Below the pieces are notes generated by a model. The model had not been told where the DNA came from and ran no database searches. It saw only the letters and a program-made list of their open reading frames with translations. Source: Candidatus Gastranaerophilales bacterium (GTDB lineage Bacteria > Cyanobacteriota > Vampirovibrionia > Gastranaerophilales > Gastranaerophilaceae). From it: a DNA stretch of 64,000 nt. The DNA lies in contig CALUVL010000010.1 in NCBI GenBank assembly GCA_944324225.1, forward strand, positions 1 through 64,000. Direction: 5' to 3'. A program made the position numbers and the translations under genes. Below, in pieces: positions 52,048 through 61,807 of this stretch; the first letter of the stretch is position 1, and each line of letters opens with the position of its first letter.

Positions 52048-54339
52048 ATGTTAGAATTTTTATTTGGAAACAAGGAAAAAAAGATTTCACCTGAAAGAAA
52101 AATTACCGAAATTTTTACAAAGCTTTCAAAACACTACGATGTCGATAAAATTCCCTCCGACAGAAAAAATTATCTTAGAAATATCATGATTAAGCATGGA
52201 TATCTCAATTATCCTTATATAAAAGCGCTTGACGAACTGACACATGCTGAGGTGCTTTATGCTTTGCAGTTCAAATGGATAGATAACCACATTTTTAATG
52301 ACGGACGGTTCAGATTTGACAGGGACAAAATCAGTCCGCTGGCAAGAAACGGTATAAAAAATGCTGATTGGATAAAAAAAGAAGGGCATGACATAAAACT
52401 CATAAATCTTGCTGGATTAAAAGACGGAAATAAAACAAAAGAAACAGGCAAATTTATGGACTGGATGCGCCAGCTTTTAATCCTGCCGACAGGAAATCTT
52501 ACAAATGATATTTTTAACACAACAATATACTTAATTCCATTTCACCCCAGAGAATTCGGTTGCGCATATCTGCCTAAAAGCAGTGAAGTAAGCGAAAGAT
52601 TGTTCGATAAAGAAATCTTTGAGTTAACAGGGCTTGACGCGAAAGAACAGGTTCAGACATTTATTACATTTGCTCAGCTTGCCGGACACCCAGTCATATA
52701 TGATATTCTCCCTCAGACGGGCCGATTTTCTAAAGCTGTTCTTGCGACCCCTTCAATTGCACGCTGGTATGACATTAATGAATTGATCAATCTGCTTTAC
52801 CAAAAAACTGATGCTGTTGCTTCTGAAATGGCAAAAGTTTACGACAGCGACGATATAGAAGTCATTAAAAATTTATACAAACAAAATATTAACGGCTCAT
52901 TTGGAGAACTCAGCGCACATTATCAAACTATTTATGACGACTTTGACAACAGAATGAACTCTTACAAGCAGGAAATATCAAATGCCATGCTTGAAAAAAA
53001 TTCTCAAAACAAAATTCATAAACAAGTAAAAGAAATTGTTTCAGAAATTCTTGACGTCAAAACAAATGCCAAACTTACAGAAAATGACATAACAAAACAA
53101 CTTGAAATTATACAGAAACTTATAGAAAAAGGATTGTGGCCGGCTCCAGGGGGAGCATGGTGTTCTGCAGGAGTACCTGTATTTGACAAAATGAGCGAAG
53201 GTAAAGATTATCCGGTTTTCAAGCATTTTAATTTTAAAAGCGAAGACGTTTCTTGTTTTGCAAATCTGGATTGCCAGACACCATATTATTTTGCATACCT
53301 TGAAAACGGTACTTTCAATGAACCGGTTATTGATTATTTCATTGACTACATGAAAGATCTACAACAAAGCTACAACTTTGACGGATTCAGAGTTGACCAT
53401 ATTGACCATATCGTCGATGAAGTATCGGAAAAAGATGGTAAACCGATAAGCTATAGAGCCCCTAGATATGTTTTGAACAAACTTAACTCTGCTATGAAAA
53501 CAAAAATTCCATATTTTGGGACATTAGCGGAATATATGCTCTGGGATGATTTTTTAAAGGAATATCATGAAGATATGAATTTTGATCTTCTATGGGGAAA
53601 CGACATTGTTTCACAATCAAGTAAAACACCGGAACAGATTCTTGAAGATAACAATCATCTTTCAAATTACAACGTAAATTTAAAAAGCAAAAACAAGCTT
53701 GCGATACTCAAAACTTATAACAATCAAGACGGAGAATTTAGAAGCATAGACCAGTATCCGGGACAACTTGGCGAAGCAGGTGCTCTATATAAATGGTTCA
53801 AATATAAATTTCTTCCCGGAGGCAAGTTCGCCCAAAGACCTGTTTTATACGTTGACGGAGATGAAAGTTTCACTAAAACTGGCATTGAACATGTGATAGG
53901 CGAAGAAGTTTCGATGGCAAGAGAAAATAATATTGAATTTTATAAAAATTTTGATGCAATTGACAGATTTGTAAAAAATCATAATGTCATAACAGATGGC
54001 GAAGCTCAAATTATTCTTCAGGAAGATGACGGTTTCACCGCATGGATGATATCAAAAGAACCGATGAAAAATGCGTTCCTTGTCGTTTCAAATTATAAAA
54101 ATCCTACAGAAAAAATCTCAAGAACAGATGACAGCGGAAATTCTTATGCTGAAATAGTTCACGGTGAAACAGTAACAGACAAAAAGCTCAAACTTCCAGG
54201 GGAATTTAAATTAAAATCTGAATTTGTAATTGATGGAGAGGATTTTGTAAAGAAAAAATTCAAAGCAGTAAACAACACTATAGAAATTGACTCATTGGCT
54301 CCTGGTGAATTTAGAATTTTCGGAATTGAAAAAGGTTAA
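52048..54339 (+). CDS. Divergent GH13-type alpha-amylase family enzyme
   Basis: 763 aa, cytoplasmic (no signal peptide). Catalytic positions can be placed: nucleophile D450 in FDGFRVDHIDH, acid/base E495 in GTLAEYM and D561 in NNQDGEF. The usual first conserved region (DxxxNH) is hard to find. About 350 residues precede the clear barrel part, an unusual insertion or N-terminal domain. It could be a glucanotransferase or sucrose/trehalose-active enzyme. AGGAG lies before the ATG and an extended -10 (TGC-TATACT, 52015-52023) is upstream. A terminator follows, so it is monocistronic. Confidence 0.8.
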   Translation: MLEFLFGNKEKKISPERKITEIFTKLSKHYDVDKIPSDRKNYLRNIMIKHGYLNYPYIKALDELTHAEVLYALQFKWIDNHIFNDGRFRFDRDKISPLARNGIKNADWIKKEGHDIKLINLAGLKDGNKTKETGKFMDWMRQLLILPTGNLTNDIFNTTIYLIPFHPREFGCAYLPKSSEVSERLFDKEIFELTGLDAKEQVQTFITFAQLAGHPVIYDILPQTGRFSKAVLATPSIARWYDINELINLLYQKTDAVASEMAKVYDSDDIEVIKNLYKQNINGSFGELSAHYQTIYDDFDNRMNSYKQEISNAMLEKNSQNKIHKQVKEIVSEILDVKTNAKLTENDITKQLEIIQKLIEKGLWPAPGGAWCSAGVPVFDKMSEGKDYPVFKHFNFKSEDVSCFANLDCQTPYYFAYLENGTFNEPVIDYFIDYMKDLQQSYNFDGFRVDHIDHIVDEVSEKDGKPISYRAPRYVLNKLNSAMKTKIPYFGTLAEYMLWDDFLKEYHEDMNFDLLWGNDIVSQSSKTPEQILEDNNHLSNYNVNLKSKNKLAILKTYNNQDGEFRSIDQYPGQLGEAGALYKWFKYKFLPGGKFAQRPVLYVDGDESFTKTGIEHVIGEEVSMARENNIEFYKNFDAIDRFVKNHNVITDGEAQIILQEDDGFTAWMISKEPMKNAFLVVSNYKNPTEKISRTDDSGNSYAEIVHGETVTDKKLKLPGEFKLKSEFVIDGEDFVKKKFKAVNNTIEIDSLAPGEFRIFGIEKG

Positions 54340-54347
54340 AACAAATT

Positions 54348-54376
54348 AAAAGCCGGAAACAAAAATCCGGCTTTTT
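54348..54376 (+). terminator. Terminator of the GH13 gene
   Basis: AAAAGCCGG pairs with CCGGCTTTT, followed by TTGATA. Confidence 0.88.
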
Positions 54377-54429
54377 GATAAGCCAATTTTACACAGTTTA
54401 TCAAATCATTGTAAAAATTATTTAAAATA

Positions 54430-54458
54430 TTGCGCCTAACACGACTTTGGGCTATCCT
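54430..54458 (+). promoter_or_regulatory. recN promoter, predicted leaderless
   Basis: TTGCGC at 54430-54435, a 17 bp spacer and TATCCT at 54453-54458, then 6 nt to the ATG at 54465. The hexamers are weaker than in nadD or purD-like. Confidence 0.5.
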
Positions 54459-54464
54459 GTTGTT

Positions 54465-56117
54465 ATGATAAAACAGCTTAAGATAAAGGATTACATTTTA
54501 ATAGATGAATTAACTGCGAATTTTCATGAAGGGTTAAATGTCATAACAGGTGAAACCGGTGCCGGTAAAAGCATCCTTATCAGTGCAATTGACCTTGCTT
54601 TTGCACCAAGAGTATCAAAAGAAGTTATAAAAAACGGATGCGAAAAAGCAACAATTGAACTTACAATTGAGAACAAAAAACATGATTTAACCAGACTTTT
54701 TGAAGAAAACGGGATTGACAATTTCGGAGAAGAAATTACGCTCACAAAAGAAATTACTCAAACTGCAGTGAGATCGCGTGTAAACGGCACACTTGTTAAT
54801 CAGGAATTTATTAAGAATTTACGTTCGCTGTTTTTGGATATCCATTCACAGCATCAAACATATTCGTTTTTACAGCCCAAATATCACATAAACCTTCTTG
54901 ACACTTATGCTAAGGAGGTCTACGGCGCAAAACTTGATGAATACAAAAAACTTTATTCGGAATACACAAACCTTAAATCTCAGCTTGAAAAAGCAAAAAA
55001 TTCAGCAGATGTTACGGAATCCCAACTTGAATTTTTACAATTTCAGGTAAATGAAATTGAAAGTGCAGAAATTCAATCTCCTACTGAAGATGAAGAGTTA
55101 AACGCAGAACTTGAAGTGCTTGAAAATGCAGAAAAGTTGAAAGATTTAACAGGCTCTTCATACTGGGCAATAAACGGAGACGACGGCTCCATTCTGGAAG
55201 GTCTTGGTAAAATCAAACAAAATGTTTCTAAAGCCGCCTCTTTTGACAACAAATTGAACGGTATTGAACAGAATTTGATAGAATGTATAGAAACACTTCA
55301 TGACCTGTCGGCAGAATTAAGAAACTACAGCCAGAATCTTGATAACGACACGGAAAGATTAAATGAAATTCAGGAAAGGCTTTTCCTTCTGGATAAACTT
55401 AAGCGCAAATACGGCGGAACTCTCGAAGCAGTTCAGGAAACACACCAAAAACTGGCTGAAGAACTATCTTCTATTGAATTTTCAACAAAAAATATTGAAG
55501 AACTCGAAAAACTTATCTCTGACGCCGAAAAAACACTTTACGACAAAGCTAAAGCAATAAGAGAACACCGAAAAAATTACGCAAGTGTTTTATCTGTTTA
55601 TATTCAGGAAAAACTTGCAAAACTGGAACTTCCGAAAGCAAGATTTGAAATTGCTGTAAATGAAAAAACGCTTTCACCGGATGGCATTGATGACGTGGAA
55701 TTTTTAATTTCCACAAATGTATCTGAAGACTTAAAACCTCTTGCAAAAGTAGCCTCAGGTGGAGAGATTTCAAGAGTAATGCTTGCGATAAAATCAATTT
55801 TTGCACAGACAGACGACATTGATACCGTCATTTTTGATGAAATTGATACAGGCATTTCCGGCAAAGCCTCCCAAAGCGTTGCGGATGAAATCGTTGAATT
55901 ATCAAAATTTCATCAGATAGTCCTGATTACCCATCAGGCAATTATCGCCTCAAAAGCAGACAAACATTTCTATGTCAGAAAATCTCAAGCCGATGAAACT
56001 AAAGTTGAAGTTTATGTTCTGACAGGCGACAACAGAATTAAAGCACTGGCAGAACTTGCCGGCGGTGATATCAATGAACAGTCTATTGAATTTGCAAAAT
56101 CGTTGATTGAAGCATAA
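54465..56117 (+). CDS. recN: DNA repair protein RecN
   Basis: SMC-like ATPase for double-strand break repair, 550 aa. Walker A GETGAGKS at 29-36, a long coiled-coil middle (about 150-370), then a signature VASGGEISRVMLAIK and Walker B DTVIFDEIDTGISGKAS. The frame is open to 54447 from a TTG, but ATG 54465 begins the normal MIKQLKIKDYILIDE. There is no Shine-Dalgarno; TATCCT lies 6 nt before the ATG. Confidence 0.95.
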   Translation: MIKQLKIKDYILIDELTANFHEGLNVITGETGAGKSILISAIDLAFAPRVSKEVIKNGCEKATIELTIENKKHDLTRLFEENGIDNFGEEITLTKEITQTAVRSRVNGTLVNQEFIKNLRSLFLDIHSQHQTYSFLQPKYHINLLDTYAKEVYGAKLDEYKKLYSEYTNLKSQLEKAKNSADVTESQLEFLQFQVNEIESAEIQSPTEDEELNAELEVLENAEKLKDLTGSSYWAINGDDGSILEGLGKIKQNVSKAASFDNKLNGIEQNLIECIETLHDLSAELRNYSQNLDNDTERLNEIQERLFLLDKLKRKYGGTLEAVQETHQKLAEELSSIEFSTKNIEELEKLISDAEKTLYDKAKAIREHRKNYASVLSVYIQEKLAKLELPKARFEIAVNEKTLSPDGIDDVEFLISTNVSEDLKPLAKVASGGEISRVMLAIKSIFAQTDDIDTVIFDEIDTGISGKASQSVADEIVELSKFHQIVLITHQAIIASKADKHFYVRKSQADETKVEVYVLTGDNRIKALAELAGGDINEQSIEFAKSLIEA

Positions 56118-56187
56118 TTTTGATAAAAATAGAGAGTATGTAAGGCTTCAGCCCTTTTAAAGTGCAGAAGCTACGCACCTAAAAATA

Positions 56188-56206
56188 AAACCGGCAAAAG
56201 CCGGTC
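56188..56206 (-). terminator. Terminator of the sigma factor gene
   Basis: On the minus strand ACCGGC pairs with GCCGGT around TTTT, followed by TTTATTTTT. Confidence 0.8.
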
Positions 56207-56216
56207 TGAACAATAA

Positions 56217-57197
56217 TCAGTCATCAATAAAGTCTTTAAAATGCTTTAATTCCTCTTTCTCTCTGATTTTAGCAAGAGCAATATCTTCCAGCTGCCTGAT
56301 ACGCTCTTTTGAATACCCCATTTCACGCCCCAGCTGTTCGAGAGTCATTGGTGTACACCCGTTAATCCCGAAGCGATAATTTATTATCTTTTTTTCTCTT
56401 TCATCAAGAGTGCTCAAAAGATGACAGACAGACCCTTTCAAAGTACTGGTTTTAGTTTGTTCTTCAGGAGAATTATGTTTTTTATCCTGAATATAATCGC
56501 CGATATTCAAATCATCCGTCACAGGAGTTTCCAGACTTATCGGCTCCCTGATTATGGACTTTTTAATTGTAGAAAGCTTTCTCACAGAAAGCCCCATCCT
56601 GTCTGCTATATCCTGATCACTCGGTTCATGCCCCAGTTCAAATGAAAGTGTTGTATAAACTTTTTTGTATTTTCTTATTTTATCAGCCATATGCACCGGA
56701 ATTCTGATAGTTCTGGAATTGTTGGAAATAGCTCTGATTATAGTCTGCTTAATCCACCATGTTGCATAGGTTGAGAACTTAAAATTCTTTGAATAATCGA
56801 ATTTTTCAGCAGCCTTGATAAGTCCGAGCGACCCTTCCTGTACTAAATCCATAAACAGAACGCCCTGACCGATATAACGCTTTGCAATACTTACCACTAG
56901 CCTCAAATTAGCCTGAATAAGTTTTCTTTTAGCAATATCAGCCTGCGGCAGGCGACCTTCTTTAATCTGCTTTCCAAGCAGTTTTTCTTCTTTTGAGGAG
57001 AGAAGCTTAACCTTGCCAATATCTTTCAGGTACATCTGAAGCAAATCGTCTTCGTTTGCGATTGAACTGAAAGTCTTAGGTTCCATCGGCATAACATCTT
57101 CATCATCAGGACAAACAATATCTTCCTGAAGATAACTGCCCTGAAAATCTTTAAATAGATTATCCGTTTCTTCCCGTAACTCAACATTCACACTCAT
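56217..57197 (-). CDS. RNA polymerase sigma-70 factor, RpoD/SigA or group 2 type
   Basis: 326 aa. Region 1.2 ([21 protein letters not shown]), region 2 ([37 protein letters not shown]), region 3 and region 4.2 helix-turn-helix ([20 protein letters not shown]) are all present. The N-terminus is short, lacking most of region 1.1, which suits a compact primary sigma or a group 2 (SigB/SigC-like) factor of cyanobacterial relatives. GAGAGGAAAG precedes the ATG. Which group cannot be decided without the rest of the genome. Confidence 0.92.
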   Translation of the reverse strand: MSVNVELREETDNLFKDFQGSYLQEDIVCPDDEDVMPMEPKTFSSIANEDDLLQMYLKDIGKVKLLSSKEEKLLGKQIKEGRLPQADIAKRKLIQANLRLVVSIAKRYIGQGVLFMDLVQEGSLGLIKAAEKFDYSKNFKFSTYATWWIKQTIIRAISNNSRTIRIPVHMADKIRKYKKVYTTLSFELGHEPSDQDIADRMGLSVRKLSTIKKSIIREPISLETPVTDDLNIGDYIQDKKHNSPEEQTKTSTLKGSVCHLLSTLDEREKKIINYRFGINGCTPMTLEQLGREMGYSKERIRQLEDIALAKIREKEELKHFKDFIDD

Positions 57198-57484
57198 TGA
57201 AATCTTTCCTCTCTTCCAAATCTTAATCTCTACAATTTGGATGACGAAAAATTAAAAAAAATGTTTCTTTATTAACAAACTTAATGAAAACAAAAATAAG
57301 AATAAAAACTTTGAATCTTTTTAGTCCACAAAATATAGCACTTTTTCATTAAAAATAGTAATTACAAGAACCCAATCGCCCCCATTAAGATTAAAGAATA
57401 AAAATTAGAAACTCGCTCCCGCTAAATTCTTTAAATATAAGCATTTAAATAGTAAAAAAAAAAAAAACGCAAAACTCTTTAAAA

Positions 57485-57557
57485 TGGAGCGTAGGGGATT
57501 CGAACCCCTGACCTTGACACTGCCAGTGTCACGCGCTACCAACTGCGCTAACGCCCC
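57485..57557 (-). tRNA. tRNA-Ala (GGC)
   Basis: 73 nt cloverleaf: acceptor GGGGCGT with ACGCTCC, including the G3-U70 wobble that marks tRNA-Ala, D arm GCGCAGTTGGTAGCGC, anticodon loop CTGGCAG (GGC), T arm with GGTTCGAATCC. CCA is not encoded. It lies in the same direction as tRNA-Val, with a hairpin between them. Confidence 0.95.
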
Positions 57558-57704
57558 ATGCGAAGATGTTATTAAGTTTTCAAGACCTTTGGGGTCGAGC
57601 GCAGCCCCCCTTCAAATTCGATACTTAATCGAATTTGCGGGTTCCCTGCCAACACCCCGTCCTATACGGCTTTTGAGGAAATTTTAGCTCCGGATTTTCC
57701 TATT

Positions 57705-57732
57705 AAAAAAGACCGCTTATGCGGTCTTTTTT
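57705..57732. terminator. Terminator after tRNA-Val
   Basis: AAAAAAGACCGC pairs with GCGGTCTTTTTT around TTAT, a strong bidirectional hairpin directly downstream of tRNA-Val on the minus strand. Confidence 0.9.
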
Positions 57733-57733
57733 A

Positions 57734-57809
57734 TGGTGGGCGTTAAAAGACTCGAACTTTTGACCCTCTCCTTGTAAGGGAGACGCTCTACCAACTGAGC
57801 TAAACGCCC
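57734..57809 (-). tRNA. tRNA-Val (UAC), CCA encoded
   Basis: 76 nt cloverleaf: acceptor GGGCGTT with AACGCCC, D arm GCTCAGTTGGTAGAGC, anticodon stem TCTCC/GGAGA with loop CTTACAA (TAC), T arm AAAAGTTCGAGTCTTTT. The 3' ACCA is present in the DNA, unlike the other three tRNAs here. Confidence 0.95.
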
Positions 57810-57900
57810 TCAAGTTTATTTAGTTATCACTAATCAGGCATTAACCTGACGACATTTATTATAGTATCAAAAAAACTTTTCCTGTCAAGAACCTTTTTTA

Positions 57901-58185
57901 TTAATCATCAATTAATTTAAAATCATTAGGAAGCCTTTTTTCAACTTCAATTACAAATTCAGAAAAAGTCATGCCCAGAGCATTTGCCAGTTTCCAAAGA
58001 GTTGTAATCTGGACATCTCTTTTGCCTTTTTCCAGAAGCGCTATGGAACTGTTTGAGATGTCATATTCATAGCTAAATAGTAAAATCCCTTTATTTTGAA
58101 GAACACGTTTTTCGTGAATAATTTCACCTATGATTTTCAACAAAAGGTCTTTTTGCGGGTCAGAATTTTTCTTCACATATTGCAT
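57901..58185 (-). CDS. XRE-family helix-turn-helix regulator
   Basis: About 94 aa from ATG 58185 (MQYVKKNSDPQK), preferred over the frame opening at 58254, which runs through the divergent promoter. A Cro/C1-type domain spans the middle: IIHEKRVLQNKGILLFSYEY, then SSIALLEKGKRDVQITTLWKLANALG. No clear Shine-Dalgarno. It is divergent from the prepilin gene and may regulate it, or itself. Confidence 0.85.
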   Translation of the reverse strand: MQYVKKNSDPQKDLLLKIIGEIIHEKRVLQNKGILLFSYEYDISNSSIALLEKGKRDVQITTLWKLANALGMTFSEFVIEVEKRLPNDFKLIDD

Positions 58186-58270
58186 GTTTACAATCTTAAT
58201 TAGATATGATAAATTAGTTATAGTTAATTTACTATATCTAATTAAGTATGTCATTTAAAGGAAAATTGTC

Positions 58271-58977
58271 ATGAAAAATAAAGGTTTTACAATGGCCGAA
58301 GTCCTTATAACTCTTGGAATTATCGGGGTAGTTGCAGCTATGACGCTGCCAACCTTGATAAATAACAATCGTAACAAAGCTCTTGAAACAGGCCTTAAGA
58401 GAAGTTATTCGGTTTTATCCCAGGCACTTGATATGTGTACTATGCTCAGAATGGCGAAAAATTAACTTCTGAAACAATGGGTAGGCGTGAGCTTAAACCA
58501 ATATTGATGAAATATTTGAATTCTGTACAAGATTGCGGTTATGGCGCAGGCGACATTAACGATGCCTGTGTTCCCAATACAGGTACTTCCGGTAATATAG
58601 AGCAAGATAATGAAGTGATCTATAAAACCTTTAACGGTAAAAATAATCTCTATCTCAACTCTGTTGATGACGGGCAATTTGTCTTAAATGATGGTAGCTT
58701 GATTCTGTTGGAAAATTCTGCTTCAGGCAGCACTAAGAAGTTATTTATTTCAGTTGACCTTAACGGTTTTCATAAACTTCCCAACAGTCTGGGGCGTGAT
58801 CTTTTTATGTTTCAGGTAAATGAGAAGGGTCAGCTTCTTCCTATGGGGATAAAAGGCACTCAGTATTACAGCAAAACTGATGAATATTGTTCGCCGACGT
58901 CTACAAATAATATGAATGGTGCAGGCTGTACTTATAAAGCTTTGACTGATAAAAATTATTTCACCAATCTGCACTGA
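58271..58977 (+). pseudogene. Type IV prepilin-like gene with frameshift
   Basis: The first frame (58271-58465) encodes MKNKGFTMAEVLITLGIIGV, a prepilin leader (cut G5|F6) and the hydrophobic helix, through SVLSQALDM. It then runs into a stop at codon 65. The second frame, from about 58435 to TGA 58977, continues in the expected way, YYAQNGEKLTSETM, followed by a Cys-containing pseudopilin domain (VQDCGYG, NDACVP, EYCSP, AGCTY). Removing two bases at ATGTGTAC (58433-58440) restores one frame of about 235 aa. It is a genuine break, a sequencing error or programmed variation. AAAGGA precedes the ATG. Confidence 0.85.
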
Positions 58978-58980
58978 TTA

Positions 58981-58989
58981 TGCTAAAAT
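58981..58989 (+). promoter_or_regulatory. rlmD extended -10, predicted leaderless
   Basis: TGC-TAAAAT with TAAAAT at 58984-58989, then 6 nt to the ATG at 58996. No convincing -35 is needed for an extended -10. It overlaps the stop of the prepilin gene region. Confidence 0.55.
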
Positions 58990-58995
58990 CATAAT

Positions 58996-60354
58996 ATGCA
59001 AAAAGACGATATCATAACTCTTGAGATAGAAAAGCTTTCAAATCTCGGATTCGGGATTGCAAAGGACTGCGGATTTGTTATTTTTGTCGAAAACTCTGTT
59101 CCGGGCGACAAAGTCAGGGCAAAAATTACAAAGGTAAACAAAAATTTTGCAAATGCAGAAATCATGGAAATTCTTGAGCCATCTCAGCATAGAGTGAAGC
59201 CTTTCTGCCCTATGCAGAAGGTTTGCGGAGCGTGCCAGATGCAGATGATTGATTATGATTTTCAACTGGAACTCAAAAGACAGATAGTTAAGGATGCAAT
59301 GAGGTCAATCGCAAATCTTGATATTGAAATTCCGTTGACAATCCCGAGTCCTGATATCAAAAATTACAGACACAAAATTCAATACCCTGTTGCGCAGACA
59401 AAAGTTTCCAAACGCATTCTTGCCGGATATTACAAATCTAAATCTCATGAGATTGTTAATATAAAATACTGCCCTATTCAGCCGGAAATTTGTGATGAGA
59501 TAACCGAATTTATAAGAAACAATGCACTGGATTTTAAAATTACGGGGTATGACGAAAAAACTCACAGCGGAGATTTGAGGCATATTGTAATCAGGGTTTC
59601 GAATTACAACGGGAATGTGCTTTTGACTCTTGTGATGAACAGCAAAAACGTAAAAGACAATTACAAACGTTTTGCGGAAAAAATTTTCAATCAGTTTGAC
59701 CCAATTTCAGGTATCTGTCTGAACTTCAACACTAAAAAAACAAATGTAATTTTAGGAGAAAAGACAGAATGCACAATCGGAACAGATTTTATAGAAGAAA
59801 AATTACAGGATAAAATTTTCAAAATCGGTGCGGGAACTTTTTTCCAGATTAACCCCGCAAGTGCCGATAATATTTTTTCATACGTCAAAAATTTTATAAA
59901 AAAACATTATGATTCTCCGTCGATTTTAGACGCTTATGCAGGGATTTCGACGTTTGGCATATGTCTTTCGGATGTCGCAGAGCATGTCGTAACAATAGAA
60001 GAAAATGAAGAATCATGCCGGAAAGCGGAAGAAAGTATTGCGATAAACGGAATATCCAATGTAGAAATTCACAGCGGAGATGCAGCGAAGTTTTTCAAAA
60101 CAGAAAAGCGTATTTTTGATGTTTCTGTTATTGACCCGCCCCGCAAGGGATGTACAACAGAGTCACTGGATGAAGTGTGCCGTCTGACAAAAGGTCACAT
60201 AGTTTACGTAAGCTGCAACCCGGCAACGCTTGCACGGGATTTAAAATATTTATGTGAAAAAGGCTGCCGCATTGAAAGCATACAGCCATTCGATATGTTC
60301 TGCCACACGTATCATGTGGAAAATGTGGCGATTATTCGGACAGTAAATCTTTAA
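58996..60354 (+). CDS. 23S rRNA uracil-C5 methyltransferase, TrmA/RlmD family
   Basis: 452 aa SAM enzyme. N-terminal TRAM domain (1-60), 4Fe-4S ligands C71, C77 and C80 (FCPMQKVCGACQMQ) plus a fourth in KYCPIQ, SAM motif ILDAYAGISTFGI, VIDPPRKGC and the catalytic Cys in VSCNPATLARD. It forms m5U in 23S rRNA or tRNA. The four-Cys cluster favours RlmD/RumA-type over TrmA, but I leave the symbol open. It converges with the 424 aa gene, overlapping its end by about 20 nt. Confidence 0.93.
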   Translation: MQKDDIITLEIEKLSNLGFGIAKDCGFVIFVENSVPGDKVRAKITKVNKNFANAEIMEILEPSQHRVKPFCPMQKVCGACQMQMIDYDFQLELKRQIVKDAMRSIANLDIEIPLTIPSPDIKNYRHKIQYPVAQTKVSKRILAGYYKSKSHEIVNIKYCPIQPEICDEITEFIRNNALDFKITGYDEKTHSGDLRHIVIRVSNYNGNVLLTLVMNSKNVKDNYKRFAEKIFNQFDPISGICLNFNTKKTNVILGEKTECTIGTDFIEEKLQDKIFKIGAGTFFQINPASADNIFSYVKNFIKKHYDSPSILDAYAGISTFGICLSDVAEHVVTIEENEESCRKAEESIAINGISNVEIHSGDAAKFFKTEKRIFDVSVIDPPRKGCTTESLDEVCRLTKGHIVYVSCNPATLARDLKYLCEKGCRIESIQPFDMFCHTYHVENVAIIRTVNL

Positions 60355-61606
60355 CTGCCTTTGTGTCCTCTGCCGCAGTTTTTTCGGCATATTTACCAAG
60401 AGTTGCTTTTAACATTTCCTGAGCTTTCGCTACAGTTGAAATATCTTCTGCCTCCATTATGTCAAGTCTGTCCTTGTAAAAGAGTTTACGCTCTTTTATT
60501 TCTTCAGGTGTTATAATTTTATTTTCACGTTCCTGATATTCTGATGACCGTTTTATTAAATCAGTAATGAATTCATCAGACTTAAATTTTTGTCTTGCTT
60601 CTTTGTAATAAAGAGGTATTTTTTGCCTGATACCGGACATATATCCGTCAAGCATTTCAGCATGTACTTTACTTATTACTACCGGCAGTTTTTCTTCACC
60701 GCGGAGTTTAGCATCCGCAATATAAGCATTCACAAATAAAGGTTTTGAAACATCCTCACGAAGCCTTGTTTTTATTACATCAATATTATTTGCAATTCTT
60801 CTGCCCGGAGATTTTTCTGCATAAATTTTTTTCAGATCAATATGAAGCTTGTCTAGCTGTCTTGCGATATTATAAACATATTTCGATTCAGCTTCTTTTG
60901 CCTTTGAATAGTGCGGACCGTATAGCATAATTAATTCAAGCGGCTGTTTATTTTCATTTTTCCCTTTTGCTTTAATTGGAACAAATCTCATTTGATAATC
61001 AGAATATGTGCTGCTTCTGGGCTTTGATATTTCTGCCTTGCTCAAAAATGTGCCGAGAGGTTCAAGATCTTCTTGTTTTATTCCGTTTTGTCTAATTTCC
61101 AAATCAGGCAGCTTTACAAATCTTCCTGTTTCAGGATTATAGTTTTTTATTACAGCAATTTCATAACCTTCTTCTTTCATAGTATCAAGAAATTTTTTAA
61201 ATGCCGGAATATTTTGTTGTTCAAGCCAGTAAACAGTACCTCTTACCGTATCCTGAACATACCCCTGTCTTTCAAATTTATCAATATAAGAATTTTTTGA
61301 CTTAATTGGATGTTTACTATTATATGCTTCATCATAAACAAACCCATCATCAGCCAGTTTAGCACAGGCATTTTTTAAGGCTCTGTGAAAATTTTCTGCA
61401 CTGTCTATAAATTTACCCATTTGCGAAAGATAAGAATTTTCAACGGCTTTGCCAAAAACACTTTCGGCCTTAGAATGTACAGAGCCGAAAGATACTGTAT
61501 CTGCCTTCAAAACGGATAGTTTTGAAGGCATAACAATATTGTTATGCGAATTTTTGGGTTGCTGGTTGCTAAAAATTTGAAAATTCGGGGTAATTGTTAA
61601 ATTCAT
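60332..61606 (-). CDS. Unknown protein with N-terminal polar leader
   Basis: 424 aa from ATG 61606 (AGGAG 6 nt upstream; the open frame to 61696 lacks a site). It starts MNLTITPNFQIFSNQQPKNS and after about 45 residues reads KADTVSFGSVHSK, again a polar leader ending in SFG. The middle contains LEQQNIPAFKKFLDTM and YDEAYNSKHPIKSKNSYIDK; the latter resembles RelA/SpoT-like or nucleotidyltransferase folds only weakly. The C-terminus is helical and charged. No signal peptide. Function unknown. Confidence 0.8.
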   Translation of the reverse strand: MNLTITPNFQIFSNQQPKNSHNNIVMPSKLSVLKADTVSFGSVHSKAESVFGKAVENSYLSQMGKFIDSAENFHRALKNACAKLADDGFVYDEAYNSKHPIKSKNSYIDKFERQGYVQDTVRGTVYWLEQQNIPAFKKFLDTMKEEGYEIAVIKNYNPETGRFVKLPDLEIRQNGIKQEDLEPLGTFLSKAEISKPRSSTYSDYQMRFVPIKAKGKNENKQPLELIMLYGPHYSKAKEAESKYVYNIARQLDKLHIDLKKIYAEKSPGRRIANNIDVIKTRLREDVSKPLFVNAYIADAKLRGEEKLPVVISKVHAEMLDGYMSGIRQKIPLYYKEARQKFKSDEFITDLIKRSSEYQERENKIITPEEIKERKLFYKDRLDIMEAEDISTVAKAQEMLKATLGKYAEKTAAEDTKAVKDLLSE

Positions 61607-61807
61607 TTTAATCTCCTGAAGTTGTTTCTCAATATATAATACTCCTGAATTTAAAATTTTACGTTTTAATGGAAATAATCGCAAAAATCTTAACAATAAT
61701 TTACATACAAGATTTTTTGTTCAAATGTCATGTTTGTATTATCATTTAAATAAGAGCGTATAATTAGTAATTAAGTAATAGTAAATCAATAAGGAGGTTA
61801 TTTAATT

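Noticed and set aside
57458-57471. A-run of about 14 bases
   Set aside because: Intergenic homopolymer with no gene to vary; no evidence of phase variation.
57484-57687. Plus-strand frame beginning MERRGFEPLTLTLPVSRATN
   Set aside because: It is the well-known false translation across a tRNA gene (tRNA-Ala here) on the other strand.
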